DNA from: Salvelinus alpinus | Taxonomy: Eukaryota > Chordata > Actinopteri > Salmoniformes > Salmonidae | NCBI RefSeq assembly: GCF_045679555.1 | Contig: NC_092092.1 | Span: forward strand, 15,620,735 to 15,684,734 | Direction: 5' to 3' | DNA length: 64,000 nucleotides | In this document: positions 15,001 through 25,961 of the stretch, piece by piece | Position numbering within the stretch: the first letter of the stretch is position 1 | How the letters are laid out: every line of letters begins with the position of its first letter | Position numbers and translations under genes: made by a program | Notes under the pieces: model-generated | What the model saw: only the letters and a program-made list of their open reading frames with translations | What the model was told of the DNA's origin: nothing | Database searches by the model: none

Positions 15001-18000
15001 CTGGTGAAATTGGACCGTTCTATCTGGTGAAATTGGACCGTTCTATCTGATGAAATTGGACCGTTCTATCTGGTGAAATTGGACTGTTCTATCTGGTGAA
15101 ATTGGACCATCCTATCTGGTGAAATTGGACCGTTCTATCTGGTGAAATTGGACCGTTCTATCTGGTGGAATTGGACCGTTCTATCTGGTGAAATTGGACC
15201 ATCCTATCTGGTGAAATTGGACCATCCTATCTGGTGAAATTGGACCATCCTATCTGGTGAAATTGGACCGTTCTATCTGGTGAAATTGGACCATTCTATC
15301 TGGTGAAATTGGACCATCCTATCTGGTGAAATTGGACCATCCTATCTGGTGAAATTGGACCGTTCTATCTGGTGAAATTGGACCGTTCTATCTGGTGAAA
15401 TTGGACCGTTCTATCTGGTGAAATTGGACCATCCTATATGGTGAAATTGGACCATCCTATCTGGTGAAATTGGACCATCCTATCTGGTGAAATTGGACCG
15501 TTCTATCTGGTGAAATTGGACCGTTCTATCTGGTGAAATTGGACCATCCTATCTGGTGAAATTGGACCATCCTATCTGGTGAAATTGGACCGTTCTATCT
15601 GGTGAAATTGGACCGTTCTATCTGGTGAAATTGGACCGTTCTATCTGGTGAAATTGGACCATCCTATCTGGTGAAATTGGACCATCCTATCTGGTGAAAT
15701 TGGACCATCCTATCTGGTGAAATTGGACCGTTCTATCTGGTGAAATTGGACCGTTCTATCTGGTGAAATTGGACCGTTCTATCTGGTGAAATTGGACCGT
15801 TCTATCTGGTGAAATTGGACCATCCTATCTGGTGAAATTGGACCATCCTATCTGGTGAAATTGGACCATCCTATCTGGTGAAATTGGACCGTTCTATCTG
15901 GTGAAATTGGACCGTTCTATCTGGTGAAATTGGACCATCCTATCTGGTGAAATTGGACCATCCTATCTGGTGAAATTGGACCGTTCTATCTGGTGAAATT
16001 GGACCGTTCTATATGGTGAAATTGGACCGTTCTATCTGGTGAAATTGGACCGTTCTATCTGGTGAAATTGGACCGTTCTATCTGGTGAAATTGGACCGTT
16101 CTATCTGATGAAATTGGACTGTTCTATATGGTGAAATTGGACCGTTCTATCTGGTGAAATTGGATCGTCCTATCTGGTGAAATTGGACTGTTCTATCTGG
16201 TGAAATTGGACTGTTCTATCTGGTGAAATTGGACCGTTCTATCTGGTGGAATTGGACCGTTCTATCTGGTGAAATTGGACCGTTCTATCTGGTGAAATTG
16301 GACCGTTCTATCTGGTGAAATTGGACTGTTCTATCTGGTGAAATTGGACCGTTCTATATGGTGAAATTGGACCGTTCTATCTGGTGAAATTGGACCGTTC
16401 TATCTGGTGAAATTGGACCGTTCTATCTGGTGAAATTGGACCGTTCTATCTGGTGAAATTGGACCGTTCTATCTGGTGAAATTGGACCGTTCTATCTGGT
16501 GAAATTGGACCATCCTATCTGGTGAAATTGGACCATCCTATCTGGTGAAATTGGACCATCCTATCTGGTGAAATTGGACCGTTCTATCTGGTGAAATTGG
16601 ACCGTTCTATCTGGTGAAATTGGACCGTTCTATCTGGTGAAATTGGACCATCCTATCTGGTGAAATTGGACCGTTCTATCTGGTGAAATTGGACCGTTCT
16701 ATATGGTGAAATTGGACCGTTCTATCTGGTGAAATTGGACCGTTCTATCTGGTGAAATTGGACCGTTCTATCTGGTGAAATTGGACCGTTCTATCTGGTG
16801 AAATTGGACTGTTCTATATGGTGAAATTGGACCGTTCTATCTGGTGAAATTGGATCGTCCTATCTGGTGAAATTGGACTGTTCTATCTGGTGAAATTGGA
16901 CTGTTCTATCTGGTGAAATTGGACCGTTCTATCTGGTGGAATTGGACCGTTCTATCTGGTGAAATTGGACCGTTCTATCTGGTGAAATTGGACCGTTCTA
17001 TCTGGTGAAATTGGACTGTTCTATCTGGTGAAATTGGACCGTTCTATATGGTGAAATTGGACCGTTCTATCTGGTGAAATTGGACCGTTCTATCTGGTGA
17101 AATTGGACCGTTCTATCTGATGAAATTGGACCATCCTATATGGTGAAATTGGACCGTTCTATCTGGTGAAATTGGACCGTTCTATCTGATGAAATTGGAC
17201 CATCCTATCTGGTGAAATTGGACCGTTCTATCTGGTGAAATTGGACCATCCTATATGGTGAAATTGGACCATCCTATCTGGTGAAATTGGACCATCCTAT
17301 CTGGTGAAATTGGACCCTTCTATCTGGTGAAATTGGACCGTTCTATCTGGTGAAATTGGACCCTTCTATCTGGTGAAATTGGACCGTTCTATCTGGTGAA
17401 ATTGGACCGTTCTATCTGGTGAAATTGGACCGTTCTATCTGGTGAAATTGGACCGTTCTATCTGGTGAAATTGGACCATCCTATATGGTGAAATTGGACC
17501 ATCCTATCTGGTGAAATTGGACCATCCTATCTGGTGAAATTGGACCGTTCTATCTGGTGAAATTGGACTGTTCTATCTAATGAAATTGGACCGTTCTATC
17601 TGGTGAAATTGGACTGTTCTATCTGGTGAAATTGGACCATCCTATCTGGTGAAATTGGACCGTTCTATCTGGTGAAATTGGACCGTTCTATCTGATGAAA
17701 TTGGACCGTTCTATCTGGTGAAATTGGACTGTTCTATCTGGTGAAATTGGACCATCCTATCTGGTGAAATTGGACCGTTCTATCTGGTGAAATTGGACCG
17801 TTCTATCTGGTGGAATTGGACCGTTCTATCTGGTGAAATTGGACCATCCTATCTGGTGAAATTGGACCATCCTATCTGGTGAAATTGGACCATCCTATCT
17901 GGTGAAATTGGACCGTTCTATCTGGTGAAATTGGACCATTCTATCTGGTGAAATTGGACCATCCTATCTGGTGAAATTGGACCATCCTATCTGGTGAAAT

Positions 18001-20361
18001 TGGACCGTTCTATCTGGTGAAATTGGACCGTTCTATCTGGTGAAATTGGACCGTTCTATCTGGTGAAATTGGACCATCCTATATGGTGAAATTGGACCAT
18101 CCTATCTGGTGAAATTGGACCATCCTATCTGGTGAAATTGGACCGTTCTATCTGGTGAAATTGGACCGTTCTATCTGGTGAAATTGGACCATCCTATCTG
18201 GTGAAATTGGACCATCCTATCTGGTGAAATTGGACCGTTCTATCTGGTGAAATTGGACCGTTCTATCTGGTGAAATTGGACCGTTCTATCTGGTGAAATT
18301 GGACCATCCTATCTGGTGAAATTGGACCATCCTATCTGGTGAAATTGGACCATCCTATCTGGTGAAATTGGACCGTTCTATCTGGTGAAATTGGACCGTT
18401 CTATCTGGTGAAATTGGACCGTTCTATCTGGTGAAATTGGACCGTTCTATCTGGTGAAATTGGACCATCCTATCTGGTGAAATTGGACCATCCTATCTGG
18501 TGAAATTGGACCATCCTATCTGGTGAAATTGGACCGTTCTATCTGGTGAAATTGGACCGTTCTATCTGGTGAAATTGGACCATCCTATCTGGTGAAATTG
18601 GACCATCCTATCTGGTGAAATTGGACCGTTCTATCTGGTGAAATTGGACCGTTCTATATGGTGAAATTGGACCGTTCTATCTGGTGAAATTGGACCGTTC
18701 TATCTGGTGAAATTGGACCGTTCTATCTGGTGAAATTGGACCGTTCTATCTGATGAAATTGGACTGTTCTATATGGTGAAATTGGACCGTTCTATCTGGT
18801 GAAATTGGATCGTCCTATCTGGTGAAATTGGACTGTTCTATCTGGTGAAATTGGACTGTTCTATCTGGTGAAATTGGACCGTTCTATCTGGTGGAATTGG
18901 ACCGTTCTATCTGGTGAAATTGGACCGTTCTATCTGGTGAAATTGGATCGTCCTATCTGGTGAAATTGGACCGTTCTATCTGGTGAAATTGGACTGTCCT
19001 ATCTGGTGAAATTGGACCGTTCTATCTGGTGAAATTGGACCATCCTATCTGGTGAAATTGGATCGTCCTATCTGGTGAAATTGGACCGTTCTATCTGGTG
19101 AAATTGGACTGTTCTATCTGGTGAAATTGGACCATCCTATATGGTGAAATTGGACCGTTCTATCTGGTGAAATTGGACCGTTCTATCTGGTGAAATTGGA
19201 CCATCCTATATGGTAAAATTGGACCATCCTATCTGGTGAAATTGGACCATCCTATCTGGTGAAATTGGACCGTTCTATCTGGTGAAATTGGACCGTTCTA
19301 TCTGGTGAAATTGGACCGTCCTATCTGGTGAAATTGGACCGTCCTATCTGGTGAAATTGGACCGTTCTATCTGGTGAAATTGGACCATCCTATCTGGTGA
19401 AATTGGACCATCCTATCTGGTGAAATTGGACCATCCTATCTGGTGAAATTGGACCGTTCTATCTGGTGAAATTGGACCGTTCTATCTGGTGAAATTGGAC
19501 CGTTCTATCTGGTGAAATTGGACCGTTCTATCTGGTGAAATTGGACCATCCTATCTGGTGAAATTGGACCATCCTATCTGGTGAAATTGGACCATCCTAT
19601 CTGGTGAAATTGGACCGTCCTATCTGGTGAAATTGGACCGTTCTATCTGGTGAAATTGGACCATTCTATCTGGTGAAATTGGACCATCCTATCTGGTGAA
19701 ATTGGACCATCCTATCTGGTGAAATTGGACCATCCTATCTGGTGAAATTGGACCGTTCTATCTGGTGAAATTGGACCGTCCTATCTGGTGAAATTGGACC
19801 GTTCTATCTGGTGAAATTGGACCGTCCTATCTGGTGAAATTGGACCGTTCTATCTGGTGAAATTGGACCGTCCTATCTGGTGAAATTGGACCGTTCTATC
19901 TGGTGAAATTGGACCGTTCTATCTGGTGAAATTGGACCATCCTATCTGGTGAAATTGGACCGTTCTATCTGGTGAAATTGGACCATCCTATCTGGTGAAA
20001 TTGGACCGTTCTATATGGTGAAATTGGACCATCCTATCTGGTGAAATTGGACCATCCTATCTGGTGAAATTGGACCGTTCTATATGGTGAAATTGGACCG
20101 TTCTATCTGGTGAAATTGGACCGTTCTATCTGGTGAAATTGGACTGTTCTATATGGTGAAATTGGACCATCCTATCTGGTGAAATTGGACCGTTCTATCT
20201 GGTGAAATTGGACCGTTCTATCTGGTGAAATTGGACCATCCTATCTGGTGAAATTGGACCGTTCTATCTGGTGAAATTGGACCATCCTATCTGGTGAAAT
20301 TGGACCATCCTATCTGGTGAAATTGGACCATTCTTTCTGGTGAAATTGGACCATTCTATCT
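1..20361. repeat. 23-bp minisatellite, 885 complete units, runs off the left edge
   Basis: Tandem array whose unit begins ctatctggtgaaattgga and ends with a variable stretch (ccgtt, ccatc, ctgtt, ccgtc, cccttc forms). Units start at 1+23k; the last full unit starts at 20333 and a 6-bp partial unit follows at 20356. The position of ggtgaaa at 7 and at 20339 differs by exactly 884 x 23, so there is no net indel in 20.3 kb. Most variation is C/A in ctatCtgg and a few substitutions at the unit end. Each unit holds TGA on the + strand and TAG on the - strand, and 23 is not a multiple of 3, so no long reading frame exists. Rare variants recur at multiples of 23 bp, showing larger duplicated blocks. 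No gene is seen here. Confidence 0.98.
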
Positions 20362-20579
20362 AGAGGTCCATGTCTGGATTACTTTTTCTTCAGGGTCATC
20401 TCATTGATATTCCGTGTTGGGAGCATACTCCAAATACCTACTATTGCCAACAAGAGTACATGGTTGTCCATTCCCAAGAGACCCACCATACTTTGAAATA
20501 TTCTCCAACTCCATCCCATAACTATATTACTGACTACAGGGATAAGACAGATTTATAAAAGGTGTTAATCGAAGTAACA
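20362..20579. other. Non-repetitive spacer, no feature recognised
   Basis: The sequence leaves the 23-bp array abruptly at ctatctagagg. A 62-codon frame lies here (20370-20558) but has no recognisable domain and no splice context. I see nothing else supportable. Confidence 0.5.
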
Positions 20580-21152
20580 AACAGGGTGGTGGCGGTCTGC
20601 ACAACGCATCACCGGGGGTAAACGACCTGCCCTCCAGGACACCTACACCACCCGATGTCACAGGAAGGCAGAAAATATCATCAAGGACAACAACCACCAG
20701 AGCCACTGCCTGTTCACCCCGCTATCATCCAGAAGGCGAGGTCAGTACAGGTGCATCAAAGCAGGGACCGAGAGACTGAAAAACAGCTTCTATTTCAAGG
20801 CCATCAGACTGTTAAATAGCCATCACTTACACGTTAGAGGCTGGTGCCCTATATACATAGACTTGAAATCACTGGCCACTTTAATAATGTTTACATATTT
20901 TGCATTACTCATCTCATATGTATATACTGTATTCTATCCTATTACTCATCTCATGTGTATATACTGTATTCTATACTATTCTACTGTATCTTAGTCGATG
21001 CCACTCTGACATTGCTCGTCCAAATATTTCTGTATTCTTACTTCCATTCCTTTACTTAGATTTGTGTGTATTGTTGTGAAATTGTTAGATATTACTTGTT
21101 AGATATTACTGCACTGTTGGAGCTAGAAACACAAGCATTTCGCTACACCCGC
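20580..21152 (+). mobile_element. 3'-terminal fragment of a non-LTR retrotransposon (LINE)
   Basis: 20755-20820 reads in one frame as the C-terminal end of a reverse-transcriptase polyprotein (GTERLKNSFYFKAIRLLN), followed by a stop and an AT-rich 3' UTR with a partly duplicated segment (actcatctcat...tatatactgtattcta). The 3' UTR ends with gcatttcgctacaccc. The typical terminal part of such elements (aaacacgtgtatgtgaca then a ttgatttgattt tail) is found only after the 31-bp array, at 23152-23190. The array therefore sits inside the element's 3' end. The clade is not certain: L2- or Rex-like is my guess. The 5' part is absent, as is usual for truncated LINE copies. Confidence 0.75.
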
Positions 21153-23167
21153 AATTACATCAGCTAAACACGTGTATGTGACCAATTACATCAGCTAAAC
21201 ACGTGTATGTGACCAATTACATCAGCTAAACACGTGTATGTGACCAATTACATCAGCTAAACACGTGTATGTGACCAATTACATCAGCTGAACACGTGTA
21301 TGTGACCAATTACATCAGCTAAACACGTGTATGTGACCAATTACATCAGCTAAACACGTGTATGTGACCAATTACATCAGCTGAACACGTGTATGTGACC
21401 AATTACATCAGCTAAACACGTGTATGTGACCAATTACATCAGCTAAACACGTGTATGTGACCAATAACATCTGCTAAACACGTGTATGTGACCAATTACA
21501 TCAGCTAAACACGTGTATGTGACCAATTACATCAGCTAAACACGTGTATGTGACCAATTACATCAGCTGAACACGTGTATGTGACCAATTACATCAGCTA
21601 AACACGTGTATGTGACCAATTACATCAGCTAAACACGTGTATGTGACCAATTATATCAGCTAAACACGTGTATGTGACCAATTACATCAGCTAAACACGT
21701 GTATGTGACCAATTACATCAGCTGAACACGTGTATGTGACCAATTATATCAGCTAAACACGTGTATGTGACCAATTATATCAGCTGAACACGTGTATGTG
21801 ACCAATTACATCAGCTAAACACGTGTATGTGACCAATTACATCAGCTAAACACGTGTATGTGACCAATTACATCAGCTAAACACGTGTATGTGACCAATT
21901 ACATCAGCTAAACACGTGTATGTGACCAATTACATCAGCTGAACATGTGTATGTGACCAATTATATCAGCTAAACACGTGTATGTGACCAATTACATCAG
22001 CTAAACACGTGTATGTGACCAATTACATCAGCTAAACACGTGTATGTGACCAATTACATCAGCTAAACACGTGTATGTGACCAATTACATCAGCTAAACA
22101 CGTGTATGTGACCAATTACATCAGCTAAACACGTGTATGTGACCAATTACATCAGCTGAACACGTGTATGTGACCAATTACATCAGCTAAACACGTGTAT
22201 GTGACCAATTACATCAGCTAAACACGTGTATGTGACCAATTACATCAGCTAAACACGTGTATGTGACCAATTACATCAGCTGAACACGTGTATGTGACCA
22301 ATTACATCAGCTAAACACGTGTATGTGACCAATTACATCAGCTAAACACGTGTATGTGACCAATTATATCAGCTAAACACGTGTATGTGACCAATTACAT
22401 CAGCTAAACACGTGTATGTGACCAATTACATCAGCTGAACACGTGTATGTGACCAATTATATCAGCTAAACACGTGTATGTGACCAATTATATCAGCTGA
22501 ACACGTGTATGTGACCAATTACATCAGCTAAACACGTGTATGTGACCAATTACATCAGCTAAACACGTGTATGTGACCAATTACATCAGCTAAACACGTG
22601 TATGTGACCAATTACATCAGCTAAACACGTGTATGTGACCAATTACATCAGCTGAACATGTGTATGTGACCAATTATATCAGCTAAACACGTGTATGTGA
22701 CCAATTACATCAGCTAAACACGTGTATGTGACCAATTACATCAGCTGAACACGTGTATGTGACCAATTATATCAGCTAAACACGTGTATGTGACCAATTA
22801 TATCAGCTGAACACGTGTATGTGACCAATTACATCAGCTAAACACGTGTATGTGACCAATTACATCAGCTAAACACGTGTATGTGACCAATTACATCAGC
22901 TAAACACGTGTATGTGACCAATTACATCAGCTAAACACGTGTATGTGACCAATTACATCAGCTGAACATGTGTATGTGACCAATTATATCAGCTAAACAC
23001 GTGTATGTGACCAATTACATCAGCTGAACACGTGTATGTGACCAATTACATCAGCTAAACACGTGTATGTGACCAATTACATCAGCTGAACACGTGTATG
23101 TGACCAATTACATCAGCTGAACACGTGTATGTGACCAATTACATCAGCGAAAACACGTGTATGTGAC
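21153..23167. repeat. 31-bp minisatellite from a LINE 3' end, 65 units, each with an E-box
   Basis: Unit begins aattacatcagctaaacacg and continues tgtatgtgacc. The first unit is at 21153 and the last at 23137, a difference of exactly 64 x 31, so the array is in register. The last unit carries a one-base insertion (gcgaaaacacg). Variants are taaacac/tgaacac, tacatc/tatatc, and three copies with CATGTG instead of CACGTG (near 21944, 22657 and 22967) spaced by multiples of 31. The unit equals the 3' terminal segment of the LINE it interrupts. Confidence 0.95.
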
Positions 23168-24375
23168 AAATACATATTGATTTGATTTGAGATACAGTAT
23201 AGCAAATTATAGCAAATTACGTCACATGTGAACCCAAAAACCAAATACAAAGAATCCCATTGAAAGTACAATTCTACTAGTTTGGGCCGCTTGAGTGAAT
23301 ACTAACCTTCTCAACCCATTTTACTCCCAGCCCTAAACTTCAGTCCAGCCCTTCCATCTCAATCCACAACAGGCAGCTAACATAACCTCACACTCTGTCA
23401 ATGACACTCCGATTCACTTCTACACGGGGGGGGGGGGGGGGTGATATTTATGCCTCTAACTTTCTCACTCATCATTATTCATGATTCATTCAGGATTATC
23501 TGTAATCATGGTAGCGTCCACATTAATGTAGAAGTGTTTAGAAACATATTCTATTGTTATTTACAATAAAAGTGACTCCAAAATGACACAATACATTATT
23601 TACCATTCATTTCTATTGGACACAAAATAATCTGAAACACAACCAAAACAAACAGCAAATGCATCCAACAAATTCGTAGAGTCACAAGCTCGATGTAGTC
23701 ATTGCGTGCTACAAATATGGTACCTAGTACTTAACTTTCTGCTATGTTAATACACAAATAAGTGAATTTGTCCCAATACTTTTGGTCCCCTAAAATGGGG
23801 GGGGGGCTATGTATACAATAGTGATTGTACCATTTAAAATCTAAAGTGCTGGAGTACAAAGCCCCCCGGCAAAAATAATTCACTGTCCGAATAATGTTGG
23901 AGCGTCAACTCAGAAATGTTATAGAACAAACCCAGCGACCACCTGTGAAACATAATATTTATCTCTGAGTAAAAGCCGCTCTCATAAACACACTATTTCT
24001 CTCTCACACTCAAACTCCCTCTTTCGCCCAATCTCTATCTCTCCCTCCCCCAAAAGCAGGAACTCATTTAATAGAACATATAGCCTGGCCTGGATCAGCT
24101 AGCTGGCATACACGATGTGTGCCTTTCCCAATACAACTTTTTCATCTATCTCAATATTTCTGTCATTCCCCCTAATCTCTCACTCACTTTCTCACACTCA
24201 GTCACTCTCCATCACGCCTTCCCTCCTTCCTTCGCTTCCTCCATCCCTCTTTCATTTAGTTTCATAATTGTGTTTCTCTCACTGTTTCCTCCCCTCTCTG
24301 CAGCTGTGTTGACTGTCCACATCACAGGACAACCATTATCGTTGGAGAAACATTCACATTTCACGTCAAGGTGCT
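23168..24375. other. AT-rich non-coding region with G tracts and repeat remnants
   Basis: Starts with the LINE tail (ttgatttgatttga). It contains a 16-G run at 23426-23441 and a stretch (about 23500-23840, including gtcccaatacttttggtccc) that I recognise as a common fish interspersed repeat of unsure class. A pyrimidine-rich stretch runs from about 23990 to 24300. The open frame that begins at 24117 only joins this stretch to the next array; I do not consider it a gene. Confidence 0.5.
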
Positions 24376-25611
24376 ACGTTTTACTGGGAGATTCTGAGAA
24401 CGTTTTACTGGGAGGTTCTGAGAACATTTTACTGGGAGGTCCTGAGAAGGTTTTACTGGGAGGTTCTGAGAAGGTTTTACTGGGAGGTTCTGAGAACGTT
24501 TTACTGGGAGGTCCTGAGAACGTTTTACTGGGAGGTCCTGAGAACGTTTTACTGGGAGGTTCTGAGAACGTTTTACTGGGAGGTCCTGAGAACGTTTTAC
24601 TGGGAGGTTCTGAGAACGTTTTACTGGGAGGTTCTGAGAACATTTTACTGGGAGGTTCTGAGAAGGTTTTACTGGGAGGTTCTGAGAACGTTTTACTGGG
24701 AGGTCCTGAGAACGTTTTACTGGGAGGTTCTGAGAACGTTTTACTGGGAGGTTCTGAGAACGTTTTACTGGGAGGTTCTGAGAACGTTTTACTGGGAGGT
24801 TCTGAGAACGTTTTACTGGGAGGTTCTGAGAACGTTTTACTGGGAGGTTCTGAGAAGGTTTTACTGGGAGGTTCTGAGAACGTTTTACTGGGAGGTTCTG
24901 AGAAGGTTTTACTGGGAGGTTCTGAGAACGTTTTACTGGGAGGTTCTGAGAACGTTTTACTGGGAGGTCCTGAGAATGTTTTACTGGGAGGTCCTGAGAA
25001 CGTTTTACTGGGAGGTTCTGAGAACGTTTTACTGGGAGGTTCTGAGAACATTTTACTGGGAGGTCCTGAGAAGGTTTTACTGGGAGGTTCTGAGAACGTT
25101 TTACTGGGAGGTTCTGAGAACATTTTACTGGGAGGTTCTGAGAAGGTTTTACTGGGAGGTTCTGAGAACGTTTTACTGGGAGGTCCTGAGAACGTTTTAC
25201 TGGGAGGTTCTGAGAACGTTTTACTGGGAGGTTCTGAGAACGTTTTACTGGGAGGTTCTGAGAACGTTTTACTGGGAGGTTCTGAGAACGTTTTACTGGG
25301 AGGTTCTGAGAACGTTTTACTGGGAGGTTCTGAGAAGGTTTTACTGGGAGGTACTGAGAACGTTTTACTGGGAGGTTCTGAGAAGGTTTTACTGGGAGGT
25401 TCTGAGAACGTTTTACTGGGAGGTTCTGAGAACGTTTTACTGGGAGGTCCTGAGAATGTTTTACTGGGAGGTCCTGAGAACGTTTTACTGGGAGGTTCTG
25501 AGAACGTTTTACTGGGAGGTTCTGAAAACGTTTTACTGGGAGGTTCTGAGAACGTTTTACTGGGAGGTTCTGAGAACGTTTTACTGGGAGGTTCTGAGAA
25601 CGTTTTTCTGG
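24376..25611. repeat. 24-bp minisatellite, about 51 units, first of two related arrays
   Basis: The unit reads gttctgagaacgttttactg plus ggag. As 24 is a multiple of 3 and the unit has stop-free frames on both strands, long open frames arise (about 505 codons on +, 422 on -) with 8-residue periods such as VLLGGSEN and KTFSEPPS. These look like by-products of the repeat. A 480-bp block (20 units) is duplicated head to tail: the rows at 24661-24780 and 25141-25260 are identical, and one substitution separates 24841-24900 from 25321-25380. The array ends in cgtttttctggaagatttat, matching the end of the second array. Confidence 0.95.
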
Positions 25612-25799
25612 AAGATTTATTGCAGAAATTATAGCACATCAAGGTTTCCTCTAGACATTCTCATTTGGGACAGTTTACTCTCCTTTTCTACCGCCTCTCA
25701 CCAGAGATAAACACTAACCCATTGCCCCGGAGCAGGAAACATGATCAGTCAGGCAGGTGGAATCTGCTCAGTTGTTCCCCAAATGGGTTACTTACGTTT

Positions 25800-25961
25800 T
25801 CAACTTTCAAAGTTTATTTGCCACGTGCACATGATACAACAGGTGTAAAACAGTACAGTGAAACGCTTACTTGTGAGCTCTTTCCCACAATGCAGTGATA
25901 TTAACAATAATATAGATAATATAACATTTTTAAAAACACTAGAAATATGAGAATGCAGGTA
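25800..25961 (-). mobile_element. Interspersed repeat fragment that seeds the next array
   Basis: The stretch from ttcaaagtttatttgccacg to cccacaatgcagtgatatta is a form I recognise from salmonid interspersed repeats, related to the antisense tail of a LINE (acagtgaaacgcttac is close to the reverse of gcatttcgct). It runs directly into the 50/56-bp array. Class and strand are tentative. Confidence 0.45.

Noticed and set aside
1-20361. CRISPR array
   Set aside because: Units are contiguous with no unique spacers, there are no cas genes, and the setting is a vertebrate genome.
1-20361. CCAAT boxes (reverse strand gtccaattt) in each 23-bp unit as NF-Y sites
   Set aside because: The flanks do not fit the NF-Y consensus, which needs a following S-R such as CA; only the pentamer matches.
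24117-25634. 505-codon open frame, with a 422-codon frame on the other strand
   Set aside because: Both come from the 24-bp minisatellite: 8-residue periods on both strands, no domain, no splice or start support.
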